Origin: Hymenopus coronatus
Lineage: Eukaryota > Arthropoda > Insecta > Mantodea > Hymenopodidae
DNA: 64,000 nucleotides
Reading direction: 5' to 3'
Assembly (NCBI GenBank): GCA_030762935.1
Contig: CM060895.1
Coordinates: forward strand, 38,000,001-38,064,000
The notes beneath the pieces were generated by a model. That model ran no database searches. It worked only from the letters and a program-made list of their open reading frames with translations, and was not told the DNA's origin. The translations under genes were made by a program, and so were the position numbers. Below are positions 11,984-23,415 of this stretch, one piece after another; within the stretch, counting starts at the first letter, position 1, and each line of letters begins with the position of its first letter.

Positions 11984-12120
11984 CGGACCTTTTCCTAAAA
12001 TGTTTTTTTCGGACTCAGAGGACCTCAAAACATATATTTCCGGAAAACATTGAATTTGTTGGGTAGAATACAATAGGTACATTCTCTAGCTACTATGTAT
12101 ATTGTACATTTGTGCTGAAG

Positions 12121-12547
12121 ACAGCAGTTTTAGGGAAAGCTCAGTGTGTGTTGACAATAGAACTCCTAAAACGAGAAGTCGCTTAAATGTCTAACTTAAT
12201 CTTGAAATTCAGTGTCTTCCAAGGACACGACATGAAGACTGTTTTAAGGAGAATTGCGTTTGTTTGTTTATTTGTTTTTTGTAGTAAGTTTTTGTCTGTC
12301 TCTTGCGATTTACTAGTTATGCAAAAGTCATTCACAATGAAGAGGTGCTTAGAGACTATTCCCAGAAAGTTCCCGATATACGTTTTATTTATAATGTAAA
12401 TATCTTTAATTGATATCGGTAAAGCCGTTTTTGAGAACATTATTTACGACAAATATTCCCGGTAAAGAGTAGTTTGGGGATGCGGAATTTTCCGCGAAGC
12501 CTTCCTGTCGCATCTGTTATATACTAAGTTGGGTCTTTAACTTCTAG
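12121..12547. repeat. HINE-like mosaic fragments
   Basis: About 12126-12248 matches the family in reverse ('tgtcttccaaggacacgacatgaag'), then 12250-12547 matches it forward ('gtagtaagtttttgtctgtctcttgcg', 'gactattcccagaaag'). Both are old and rearranged. Confidence 0.6.
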
Positions 12548-12548
12548 T

Positions 12549-13387
12549 TACTTTCTCTATACGTACTATGAACATAGTGTATAGAGAAGGTATTGTATTA
12601 CACCCAAAAATTCGATGCCGAAGATTTCACCGGAAATATATGTTTTGAGACCCCCTGAATAAAAAAAAAAGCATTTTTAGAAAAATTTCCGTGTGTCTGT
12701 CTGCCTGTCTGTGTATGTGTGTGTGTCTGTGGGCAGCATAGCTCATAAAAACCAAGTTTAGTATTTAAGCTTGGTATCTTCCAAGGATGCGACACGAAGA
12801 GTTTCAAAAAAATCCCCCACCCCAAACTACCCTTTATATGGAAAAAATTTCGAAAATTTTGATTTTCTTAAAAATGGCTCTAACGACTTTGATTAAAATC
12901 TCTTATATTTAAGTTATTTATTTGCCAAATAAAATGCATATTTTGAATTATCAGGGAATAGCCTCTGAAGCCTACTTTATTCTAGATACATTTTACGGAA
13001 TTTTACATAACTGCTAAACCGTAAGAGATAAGCGAAAACTTAAAACTCAAAAAATGTAGAGCATGTTAAAGCACTTAATTTATGTTATATAATTATTTTT
13101 TTTCGTGGAGTTCATCGTTTTTGAGATATTCCTTGTTTTTGGTTTCAGCTTTGAAAAACATACTTTTCTCCTACAGGAATTTGTCAATCCCTGTCCATAC
13201 AAAAAAAGGAACTTCAGTCACCTAGCAATCAGGTTTTGACTATCACTTTAACCTATGCTCCCTTATTTCGCTTCTACTAACAAGGAAGCAAGTAATAAGA
13301 CTATTTGTGCTAATTTTTTCTCGATTAGATGAATTAAATAGAATAATTTGTTGCAGAGATGCAGAGAAAGTCATGTGAATAGAACAT
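12549..13387 (-). repeat. HINE-like element, full-length copy
   Basis: Complete in reverse orientation: hairpin TTCTCTATACGTACTATG...GTATAGAGAA, TGTGTGTGTCTGTGG microsatellite, palindromic block, middle, and end CAGAGAAAGTCATGTGAAT. Confidence 0.85.
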
Positions 13388-13585
13388 GAGTTATGCTGTC
13401 AACAGATACACATACACACACGCGGTATTTTTCTAAAAAATACCATTTTTGGATTCAGAGGAGCTTAGCACGTGTATTTCCAGTTGAATCTCCGTAACAA
13501 AATACTTTTTGTTGTTAGGTGGAAAAGAATGCCTTCTCTATCTACTATATACATTGTACACTTGTGTTAGAGAAAGTGATAAAAA
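13388..13585 (+). repeat. HINE-like element, 3'-end fragment
   Basis: Begins 'gagttatgctgtcaacagatacac' and ends at a weak hairpin plus TTAGAGAAAGTGATAAAAA, directly followed by another 5' end. Confidence 0.7.
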
Positions 13586-14185
13586 TGTGTGTCACATGAT
13601 TATATCGAACTATTCTCTAATAAACTGTTCTTACAAAAGCTTATTCGTCTATCTACTTCATGGAAATCAAAATAAACATTAGCAGAAATGAACTTACTGT
13701 TAGTCCCTATTAAGTAGAAGGGAAATAAGGCTAAAACCATATTCAAATCCTTTAAAAGCTAGTCGCTACGTGAAGCAATTGACATTGAGTTTTGCTTGGA
13801 TGGCCAAAAGTAATACAAAAGAGATATGAAATGAATGGCGACTTCCTTTTTGAGAAAGTTCTAAGTACTTTAAAATTGAAGCCAATAACAAGGACTAACT
13901 CGGAAATTGCTAACTACATAAAAATGTATAGGACATGAACTGTGTGCTTTAACGAGATCTTACACTTTACCAGTTAAACAAAAGTCAACCAGAATGAAGA
14001 GGTCTTTAGGAGCTACTTCCAGTATATTTACGATATAAATTGTGTATCTCATGTGAATACCTTTAATATTCGGTATTTTAATCAAAGTCGTTAGATCCAA
14101 TTGTAAGAAAAACAACATTTTAAACAAATATTCCATATAAAGAATAGTTTGGGATGGAAGGATTTGTCAATCCTGTTTGTTATGT
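13586..14185 (+). repeat. HINE-like element, 5' and middle part
   Basis: Starts TGTGTGTCACATGA with a diverged subterminal box, continues through 'aataaacattagcagaaat' and 'cagttaaacaaaagtc', then breaks off before the microsatellite. Confidence 0.65.
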
Positions 14186-14430
14186 TTTACTCCTGGCCAT
14201 GCAAAGGAGAATCGAATTTCAATCACAATGCGACCATCTTTTAAAAGATTATACTCACATTATCCTAGAGTATACTCGTATTTCCCTTCTACTTCCAAGG
14301 AAGTAATTAATAAGACTATTTTTGCTAATGTTTATCTAAATTAGCATGAAGTAGATGTATAGAAGAATGGGCTTTTGTAAGAATAGTTACAGAATAGGTA
14401 GAAAAATTAGTGAATGGAACATAATTTTTT
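14186..14430 (-). repeat. HINE-like element, 5' part in reverse
   Basis: 'ctggccatgcaaagg', 'cccttctacttccaaggaagtaa', 'gtttatctaaattagcatgaagtag' and the end GTAGAAAAATTAGTGAATGGAACA match the 5' third of the family in reverse. Confidence 0.65.
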
Positions 14431-15616
14431 TTTTCGTAGTCATGCAAAGAGCATAGGATTTCAAAGTTATCACATAGCAACACACTGCTTAAAAATCTTG
14501 CTTTCGTTTTGCCTACTTACCTGTATACACACTTCCTATAACGAAATGTGCAAGTGGGAACTGAAGATGTATCTGGATTGACTAGCAACAGATAGAATAA
14601 TACACTTTAATGCGATGTATTTGTAGAACAATGAATTAAAAAGTTATGTGAATGCACAAATTGACCATTTGTAAGGTATGATGTGCAAAATGTGACTACT
14701 TTCTAATAGCTCATGGATTAAAATACTACAAAATTCATAGAAATCTTTTTTTTAAGCGGCTTAGCCTCCCCGTATGTAAGACGGACATTCCTAAGCCTGT
14801 TGAAGAGCCAACAGAACTTAACCACAGAATGAAGAACCTGGAACGAGTGGTTGGTCCGTAGCAGGCATGAACGTGTGAAAGTGGATGATATGAAATGCAA
14901 GCGAGATGGATGACAGGAAAGCCGATGATGGAGCAGTTGGTGGCGTGAGTGGTGGGGGAAAACGGAGGACCCGGAGAAAACCCGTCCAGACACCGTTTCG
15001 TCCACCACAAATCGAACATGAAATAATCTATGCTTAAAATATTTTTCTTCTATTTAAAAGAACATTTGAATTCTGTAACTGCGTAAACCGCTCCTCGCTA
15101 TACAGTTTACATTCTTGCCATGCGCCAAAAATTCAAGGTGCATTAAAGCACTTAAGGTGTGTTTATAGATCACTGACTACGTCATTGTTTTGGTGATTTA
15201 TGTTGTTATTTTAGCGCACCCTAAACGAAGAACTAAATAAAAGTGTTAGTAGCTAAATGTGCATTCTGAACCACTGAAGCGGAATTTCATGTTGATGAGT
15301 ATGCAGACAACAATGCAAGTGCGAGCTCTGACAACAATATCAATTCCACGCCCCTGTATCACTATTAACATATAAATAGCACCTGTCACAGTCACGGCCT
15401 CCTCGATCTTCTGCTAGACCGTGAAGTCTTTGCCTCTTCACGTCACGGACACCCGAATGTGGCCCCAGCGGTTGAAATGACACAATCGATATAACAGCTG
15501 AATATCCTTTGTCGTGTTTTCTTTCCAGTTCTTTATTGCATTATGGATTAGTGAGGTGAATTACGAGTTCCATTTCTCAAACTTGCTTCTTTCTCTAACA
15601 GCTTTCTGTCTTTCCT
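14431..15616. other. Mostly unassigned sequence
   Basis: Contains short HINE-like remnants to about 14510 and the SINE at 14745-15022. A TATAAATAG at 15371 followed by a GC-richer stretch looks promoter-like but leads to no recognisable gene; an old LTR is possible. Confidence 0.35.
14745..15022 (-). repeat. SINE related to the 'GTGGTGGAC' family, longer body
   Basis: Reverse orientation: T-run, then 'agcggcttagcctcccc', 'gaagagccaacagaac', 'gtggatgatatgaaa', and the head whose complement reads GATTTGTGGTGGACGAAACG and GGGTTTTCTCCGGGTCCTCC. A sister copy with the same long body is at 22249-22565. Confidence 0.7.
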
Positions 15617-15710
15617 TTTTGACCAAATTACGTTCTCTATTAACGTGTTTACAATAAGTAGAAGTATTTTATTCCACCCAGAAATTCGATATCGTAAAAA
15701 CAAACCATGG
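15617..15710 (-). repeat. HINE-like element, hairpin-end fragment
   Basis: ACGTTCTCTATTAACGTGTTTACAATAAG, then 'tattttattccacccagaaattcgatatcg', is the 3' end of the family in reverse. The rest is missing. Confidence 0.6.
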
Positions 15711-17794
15711 TTTGAAACAGAGACGTAGCCTATCTACAATTATCTCTCTCTCTTCATAGAAGAGCAGTACTTTTATTACACAGTACATAATAATTTAAGT
15801 TAAATAAAATTAACGTGATTGAAAACTTGAAAATAATATTAAATCAGATTAAAGTATTATTTGAGGGATAAAGAGCTATTACTTTATTAATACTTTTAAT
15901 AAAACATTTCAATATTACATATTAAATAGACACATATAGATTGACAGATTGATGGATAGATAGATTAGATTCAATTAGATTTGATTGGAGAAAGCGCGCG
16001 CATACATAAGGCTTGTGCCAGTATTGGAAGAGACATGCTTTTATGGACACAGCAGTCGTTTATTCACAGAGTTGGAAAATGCATTGACGTAGAAAATTTT
16101 GAACATTTATTACTCTACGATGGTTATGAAATAATACTGCACAATTTCCTTGCAGTGGTGATACTTTGTGCATCTGCCTTTCATCAATGTTTAATTGAGT
16201 ACACCAGTAAAAGAACCCTGTACAAGAAAATGGTTTAAACAAAGTTTTTTTGATGACGAATAAGGAAACAAAATAAAAATGTTAGTTCCCATTTAAAAAA
16301 CGTACCTTGACCCTCAAAGTACCATCCAAACTGTCTTCAATTAAAATACAACAAATGCCATTTACTTTCCCCCATTATATCAAGCAACTTTTATTCAAAA
16401 TGTTTATTTCTACAACGCAGATATTCTATAGTCTGATGTTAAATGGTGCAGGGTATAGAATATATTTATGTGTATATAAATATAAAATTCTACGAGAATG
16501 AAAAAAAAGACTCCTCAGGAAATCATGTTGACAAAGAAAAACATTAATTGCCCATCTATTTGCGGATCAGCTAGTTTTAATTCTTTACAACGAAGAACAT
16601 TCTGTAAAAAAGAAGATATTTAAGACAAAATAAAATTAATGGCATTCCAGGGAAGATATCCAATGAGAAGCAAAGTAGTGTTGGAGGATAAAGCCATGCT
16701 ATCAAAGTTCTTAGGCTTTCACGGCCAGTGTCAATATTAGCTATAGTATAATCCGGGCTTGTGGTCCGTGGTCTATTGGGCTCCTCCTTCTTCCCAGGTG
16801 TTTCGTCTGCGACTATGGCAGACATCTTCGGTAGCAGCGAGTTTGAAGTACTCTACTCGACGTCAGTCAGTTGAAACGTCCAGTTTTTACAGATACTAGT
16901 AATTTTGTAAACAACAAAGAGAAACTTATTTCTTAAATAATTCTGGATAACACAAGATATCATCGTCCTGTTTGATCTTAAGGGGATAAACCTGTCACAT
17001 TTTCGAAGATTCTGAAAAATACAGGCTTAAATTTTGTGTCATATATTGGTACACAGAAAATCGCTAACGCATGCGTGTAGCTTTTTTTTTTCACTGCTCT
17101 CTTCTCTTAATTTAATTTTTTCGGTGCACTTTATCACTAAATTTGCGCTTTGTTGCAAATTTTTATCAATTACTTCGAAGGCTTATCAAAGAATTCGTAA
17201 GATGATAAACAAAAGCGCTTTTCTTAAAGTATTTTGGACAATGAACTACATACTTTATTTAGAAATCACATTTCTATTAGGTAATTGAAAAGCATAACAT
17301 CAATAGCCATATCCTTTAAAATTTGCTCCTGTATAAGTAATTCATAATCTGCCAAAATTATCAATGTGATAAGCTTACAATAAGAAATTTTGGAATACAA
17401 ATTGAAATTGATTACGAAATGTTAAGCTCTTTTCTGTACATATGTACAATATATATAAAAGAACCTTCGTAAAGCAATCCAGATATTGATATACAGATTT
17501 GAAGTTTGTTATGAATTATATCATAAATACCTGTAAAATAAGCTATACAAACTTCATAATTTCATAGGTTAGACGCTTCAACTTATACATCAAAGTAACA
17601 ACGCAATGAACTTTTCAGCGCCTGCAAAACCTGTGCACGACGCGGGTGCAATGTGGGTGGCCTGACTATCAGGTAAATGTAGTGTTACTTCAACCTAGTC
17701 GTATGTGCTGCCATCTGCTATGCATTGATTGTAACTGTTCTAAGCGCAGGTTACGTACACATATCCTGCAGTTGTTTCTGCTTTCTGGTCGTGA

Positions 17795-17796
<2 letters not shown>
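15711..17796. other. Unassigned AT-rich sequence
   Basis: No gene recognised. Short open frames at 15981-16238, 16307-16501 and 17034-17288 have no domain or splice support. The segment 16700-16870 has the flavour of a dispersed retroelement end and shares its 'ggctttcacggcc' motif with 885-905. Confidence 0.4.

Positions 17797-17850
<54 letters not shown>
17797..17850. repeat. (GT)n microsatellite, about 27 units
   Basis: Uninterrupted GT tract lying where complete HINE-like copies carry their short GTGTGTCTGTG segment, so it is an expansion of the element's own microsatellite. Confidence 0.95.
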
Positions 17851-17852
<2 letters not shown>

Positions 17853-18515
17853 CAGCAAACTCAAAAACGAAGTGTCCCCAAACTTGGTACTTAAGTTTAG
17901 TATATTTCAAGAATGTGACATATATTTTCAGGGAAACGTTAAATGTTCTCAAAATGACTGTAACGATTTTGATTAAGTTGTCATATACGTATTAAAGATA
18001 TCTGCATGGCAAATGAAATGCACATCTTGAATTTTCTGGGAATAACTTCTAAAGGATTTTTGCATAACCGATAAACTATAACAGAGAGACAAATGTCATA
18101 CTTCACTAAAATTGGTTATCTCTTTAAAACACACAATCTGTACAAGATAATATTTTGTTTATTTTTCTTTATTTTTTATTTATTTATTTTGTTCGAGGTA
18201 ACACTTTCCGAGATACTGCTTATTATTGGTTTCAATTTTAAAACATATACATTTCTCAAACGAGAAATCGTCATTCGTTTCATCTCTGCTTTGTTTTACC
18301 ATTGGCCATGCAAAGTGAAGCAAATTTCGGTGTCATCGCAGAGCACCAGTTTTTAAATATTTGACTATCGCTTTAGCCTAGTGAATTCCCTTATTTCTCT
18401 TCTACTTACAAGGAAACAAGTAATAAGACCAATTCTGCTAATGTTTATCTCAAATAACATGAATAAGCTTGTTAAGAATAGTGAAGAAAAGCAGAGAAAG
18501 TCACGTGAATGTTAT
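17797..18515 (-). repeat. HINE-like element lacking its 3' hairpin
   Basis: From the expanded GT tract through 'ccaaacttggtacttaagtttagta', 'ctgggaataac' and 'atctcaaataacatgaata' to AGAGAAAGTCACGTGAATG in reverse orientation. The hairpin end upstream is not recognisable. Confidence 0.8.
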
Positions 18516-18774
18516 TATTATTTATCACAGCAAAGACCGTGCGAGAAGGCGTCGGGATAACGTGCTGAGACTCTCTCACCGGCGACTGCCCAATTTAACC
18601 CGTGGACTTTGTAGTTTTTCCCCGGAGTTGCGAGGCGAATGTTGGCGTGCTTTCTCCTTTACCACGATTTGAATCAAGTAAACAGTATTATACTCACTCA
18701 AATAATAGGGATAAAAATAGTAAAACAACTTACGTAAGAAGAGTTATTAAACAAATAATAAAAACAATTATATG
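18516..18774. other. Unassigned spacer
   Basis: GC-richer stretch 18530-18665 without recognisable gene; the rest is AT-rich. Confidence 0.35.
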
Positions 18775-19929
18775 ATGCGTTACACTCACATGACTTTCTC
18801 TAGCTACTCTACAACAAACTTCTTACAAAAGATAACTCTTCTTTCAACACCATGCTAATTGAGATAAACATTAGCAGAATTTTATTACTTAGTTCCTTAT
18901 GAGTAAATTGGAACTAAGGGAATACACTTGGCTAAAGTAATACTTAAATGTTTAAAAATCTGTCGTTATGCGATTGTCATTGCAAATTGCTCCTTTGCTT
19001 GGCCAGGAATAGAACAAAAGAAAAACGGACACTTCCATCTGAGAAAAGTATAGCTACTTCACAATTGAAACTAATAACAAGGAATACCTCGAAACCGGTA
19101 AGCTCCACGAAAATAAAATGTATATGACATAACTTGTGTATTTTAAGAATTGCCGGTTCCCGTAGCCGCGCTCGCTAAAGTGTCTCGCTTTGGTGCTTCG
19201 CGGCGCACGGGATCGTGGGTTCGAGTCCCGCCTTGGGCATGGGTGTTTCTGTGTTTGTAAATGTGTATGTGTTTATGTATGTATGTGTAAAAAGGTAAAA
19301 ACGAATAGGTCAACTACGGAAATTAGAAAAAAGAGGAAAAAAGGAATACATCGCCGGAGTCCTGACAAGCCTCCGGTGCTGTATTTTTATTTAAAAAAAG
19401 AAGAAGAAAGAAGGAGAAGAAGATCTACATTTTTTGTAAAGTAAGTTTTTGTCTATCTCTTACGGCTTACTATTCATATTAAATTAAGCAAAATTCACCC
19501 AGAATAAACAAGTCTTAGAAGCTAATCCCAGAAAATTCAAGATAAACATTTTGTTTGTGTTAGATATGGTATTTTAATCAAAATAGTTAGAACCATTTTT
19601 AAGATTTCGAAAATTTTTCCATGTAAAGGGTAGTTAGGGGTGGGGGGATTTTCTTGAAAATCTTTCTGTCGCATCCTTGGATGATGCCAAACTTAAATAC
19701 TAAGTTTGGTATTTAACCGTCTTTTCGTTTTTGAACTATGCTGTTCAAAGACCCACACACACACACACGCGCGCGCGCGTGCGGACCTATTTCTGAAAAT
19801 GCTTTTTTTTTATTCATGAGTCCTAAAACGTGTTTTTCAGGTGAAATATCGACATCAAATTTTTGGGTGGAAAACAAAACTTCTCTATCTCTATGTACAT
19901 TGTACATGCGAGGTTAGAGAAAGTAAAAC
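18775..19929 (+). repeat. HINE-like element carrying a SINE
   Basis: Forward copy: 5' end TGATGCGTTACACTCACATG, ACTTTCTCTA, middle to 19149, then a SINE, then 'atctacattttttgtaaagtaag' onward, with a CACACACACGCGCGCGCG tract and hairpin end GTTAGAGAAAGTAAAA. Confidence 0.85.
19150..19418 (+). repeat. tRNA-derived SINE, 'CCGCGCTCGCTAAA' family
   Basis: tRNA-like head (GCCGCGCTCGCTAAA, then GATCGTGGGTTCGAGTCCCG), a TGTATGT-rich body, 'gaatacatcgccggagtc' and an A/G-rich tail. Sister copy at 60041-60301. Confidence 0.8.
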
Positions 19930-20050
19930 TATTTTAAAATAATAGCAGTTTTAGCATTATATAGGCAATAAATTATAAAACAAAATACTCGTTGATATAA
20001 ACGGAACAAAGTATAAATAAACATAGCTATATATACATACATTAAAATAG

Positions 20051-20051
<1 letters not shown>

Positions 20052-20118
<67 letters not shown>
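20052..20118. repeat. (TA)n microsatellite, about 33 units
   Basis: Uninterrupted alternating TA tract. Confidence 0.95.
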
Positions 20119-20121
<3 letters not shown>

Positions 20122-21409
20122 AGCATACACATTTTAGATAGCAGAATGAACCTATTGTAACAAATATATATTGTTGTTTATAGTATAATATAAAAACAGC
20201 ACAATACAAGTTACAATGTCACTGGATTCGCAGTAATATTGTTGTTTAAATTAGTTTATTTTTATTGTATAGCAATCAAATTTTTACTCTTTTTATATTC
20301 TAAACTTTGTTTGCTGATTTTAATTTCTAATTTTAGTTTGTAATTTAGTTAAAGATACAAACAAATCAAATCATGGAATTATAATTTGCAATGATTATTT
20401 TTAAATACATTTAAAGTTTGAATTTATGCTCCGGTGTTGTTACCTAGGTCCCGGTAATCATTGTAATTTAATTTATTCATGTATTTTCCTTTCCATAATT
20501 TCTCCTCCATTCCGTTCCCTTCTCATATTTTAGATGTCGTGATAGATTTGCAGTGTGTGTGGCAGTGTGCGCAGATGGCACGGATGCATGCACAATGAAA
20601 AGAATACTTTCTGTGGACACTAGAGGGCTACCGGGAAACGTATCACTAGATCACCCTCTCTGGCGGCTCCAGCAGTGGGAGGGTTTAGAAATGTTATGAA
20701 CTTCCGCGCGTCTCTATGACTTTCTCCCTGTTACCTGTAGCCTCATGTTCCTTCATTCCTTTCAAATAAATAGGTTTTAGTCGCAATGTTTGATGTGTTC
20801 CTCTGCGTTGTGTACCCTTTGGCCTTTTTTTTTATCTAGTCTTCCCTAAGGAATCCTTTTGGAAAAATTATTAAATTGTGACACAACGCATTAAGGTTGT
20901 ACAACATTGGCGCGTTATATATGTACGAGATTTCATAAGATTTCTTGATAAGTGAAAATCAAATGCACATTTTGAAAATGTGATTTATATATTTGTGAAA
21001 TTGGAAATTAGTCGCGTAATAGCTTGAATTAGAAAATATTTTAATAAGGCTGCTGTAGTCAATACATTTTTGTTGTGAATGTAATGATAATTTTGTAAAT
21101 ATTATTAACATAGTTTACGTACACAGCAATAATTATTCCATAAAACTAAAATAATTAAAATATAAATCAACCTGTATTTAAATAAAATTCTTCCCAACTC
21201 TTTAAGGTGATATATCTGTGAAATTTGGAAATTTATAGTATGTAAGATATCTTATTGAAATATATACCAGTTATTATAAACAATGATAGTGATATTATGA
21301 CAATGCCGTCGGTGTATGTAACTGCTCTGATGTTCGAGTCATCGCAGCTGGGAAGTTTGAGCGACATAATGGGATCCTTCGGAACGCGAGACTCTTTTCG
21401 CGGCATAAT

Positions 21410-21535
21410 GATTCTTCTCGATATTCGAGATGTTTCTTTAAGCTTCGGTTTCCGGTATTTTCGACAAGTTTCCAGAAAGTTTTGACGTCATTTTCTAGCT
21501 ATAAAAGGAGGAAGGATTGCTGTAAATTGTGTCGT
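21410..21535 (+). promoter_or_regulatory. Promoter-like block: heat-shock-like elements, CRE and TATA box
   Basis: In about 90 bases there is an inverted repeat TCTCGA-TAT-TCGAGA (21416-21430), TTCCAGAAAGTTT (21470-21482, the TTCnnGAAnnTT pattern of a heat-shock element), a perfect TGACGTCA (21483-21490) and TATAAAAGG (21500-21508). The spacing suits pol II initiation near 21530. Two tandem 18-base TAATCAAAGACTTTATT units follow at 21654-21689. No coding exon is recognisable downstream, so this may be a first-exon promoter, a solo LTR or chance. Confidence 0.45.
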
Positions 21536-22248
21536 GAATTGTGCTGAGTTGTGAGTAACTGGAATGTTAGCGCATAGTGGTGCGCGATCCATGGACGATG
21601 TGTAGCTGTAAACTGTGTACGCGTCGAAACGTCAAGTGAATTATTTGTAGCAGTAATCAAAGACTTTATTTTAATCAAAGACTTTATTGTAATTGTTGAG
21701 TCAAGAAAGGCGTTTATTAGAATATTATTTCCATACATTAAAATTCTAACTTTAATGGTTATTTAAATAATAATTTTTATCTAGAATCATTGTTATAACA
21801 AAAATGGGCAACGTGATACATTGTTAAAATGTTCATATAAAATCCTATTTTATAGAAAATGAGTTAACAAATAACTCTGTCATATTATATTTTTTTTTTA
21901 CATTAGCTTTAATTAGTGTAGAAAACTATTACGTTGCGTAATCTGCATAACTCTTGAATTTTAAAAATGTAATAATTTATGTATTTATCAAAACTGTAAC
22001 ATTATTTCGATAAAGAAATATTATCTTCTTTAATGTCAATATAAAAATATTGAAACAAATTAGTGACAAATTGCATCGTGTGAATATTTTTAAAAATGGA
22101 AAAACATTTACTGAAAATAAGGTTTAAAGTTGGGAGTGTCTATTAATAATAATAGTTCTGCCCATTTATTGCTTCAGTTAATTGGTAGTTAAATTCGGCC
22201 AAGTGGGAAGAGCAATATCTTTTGTGAAAGTTTAGAATCCACATCACT

Positions 22249-22565
22249 TCATTTTTTTTTCGTAGTGGTTTTAGTATTTAGGACTGACACTCTCCTAGGA
22301 TTTACAATCGAATGCCTAGTGATCAGAAGCCTGTCGAGAGCCAACGACACGAAACCACAGAGGGTGGGTCCGTGATCAGGCATGAGCGTAAGGAAGTGGA
22401 TGATATGAAAGGTGATGGTGGAGCAATTGGTGGAATGAGTGGCGGGGGAAACCTGCCCAGACGCAGCTTCGTCCACCACAAAATCCCACATGCGGGTTTT
22501 TGGTATCGAAACCGGGTCCCCTAGATATCAGGCGAGCGGTCTAACCACTTGGCCATGGCGCCGGC
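22249..22565 (-). repeat. SINE related to the 'GTGGTGGAC' family, with tRNA-like end
   Basis: Reverse orientation: T-run, 'gaagcctgtcgagagccaac', 'gtggatgatatgaaagg', then a complement containing GATTTTGTGGTGGACGAAGC, and finally a tRNA-like head (complement GCCATGGCCAAGTGGTTAGA and 'ggggacccggtttcgatacc'). It appears to retain the tRNA head that shorter relatives lack. Confidence 0.7.
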
Positions 22566-23129
22566 ACCAATTTATTATGAAAATTAATAATGTTTTAATT
22601 TTTCTCAATTTTGGTCACATTTCATAGCACCTTAAGTTTGCGGCAGTAAATCGTGTAATTGAGTTACCTCGATTAGGAAGTCGTCAGTTTGAGGTGGGTG
22701 TGTTTTAATGTCTACCTGAGTATCTATATCTGTTAGCATGCACACCCTGGGCATTTTCTGGTTGTCATGGCTACTACATGACGTAGATCGGTTTCCCTGT
22801 CAACCGCCACAGTCTAGACGGAAAACAATTCAATACTGCCACATCAAAAGCTGGCATTCGGAGCTGATCCCCATGAGACGAGTCGAATCACAGACCTGCC
22901 CCATTTGTTCTGGAGGTGCGTCCGGAATATGGATTTGCAGACGCCCAAATCACGCAAATTTTAACTTATTTTCTGCTAGCTGGCTTCTCCGATGTTGCAA
23001 CGTTATCTTTTTATCTCTAATGACGAACTAATTACTTCATTTCATTTACTTTTACCTTACTTTATAACATTATTGTAAAATTATCTAGAGGGTTTTTATA
23101 GTTAATACTCACCTTTACCCCTTATAATA

Positions 23130-23415
23130 CAATTTCGTCTGTGGCGACATTCGGGGTCGTGGGTTCGATCCTTATGGCCGGCCTATTTGAAATATGGTTT
23201 TTTGTGGGTGGGGGTTCTCGGTTCGCTAGGCGAGTAAGTTTCTTTCATCCCCTGTATTTCCTGTCCCTCCAGGTCGTTACCATCATAATTTCATTCATCC
23301 TGTTAGTTTCTTTCAGGATTGGAAGTTTCGGCGATGGTGCTCGTGGTAGGGATAAAGAATGCTCAAAGTGACTATCCTCCGACTTCGGTTTGTCTCTGGG
23401 ATTTAATGTCGGATT
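23130..23415 (+). repeat. Probable SINE ('CATTCGGGGTCGTGGGTTCGAT')
   Basis: tRNA-like B-box GTCGTGGGTTCGATCC, then 'atggccggcctattt', 'gtgggggttctcgg' and 'cccctgtatttcctgtccc'. It resembles the reverse copy at 47850-48175, which shares 'aggccggcca' and the end 'gaagtcgg'. Confidence 0.55.

Larger units (their letters stand above)
10815..12120 (+). repeat. HINE-like element carrying two SINE insertions
   Basis: A diverged full copy: 5' end TTGATGCGTTCC, subterminal ACTTTCTCTA, middle, microsatellite and a decayed hairpin near 12090-12115. A SINE at 11230-11405 and another at 11701-11969 interrupt it. Element sequence continues correctly on the far side of each. Confidence 0.8.
19930..22248. 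other. Unassigned AT-rich sequence with promoter-like block
   Basis: Apart from the TA microsatellite and the block at 21340-21690 I see nothing coding. A moderately GC-rich stretch at 20530-20790 is unrecognised. Confidence 0.35.

Noticed and set aside
15340..15480. Second promoter or LTR at the TATAAATAG near 15371
   Set aside because: Only a TATA-like motif; no accompanying elements, ends or coding sequence.
17646..17976. Open frames rich in C-V or T-H across the GT tract
   Set aside because: They are translations of a dinucleotide microsatellite in several frames.
21313..21738. Solo LTR beginning TGTATG and ending CATACA
   Set aside because: The short inverted ends fit, but the immediate flanks show no target-site duplication, so I kept only the promoter-like block.
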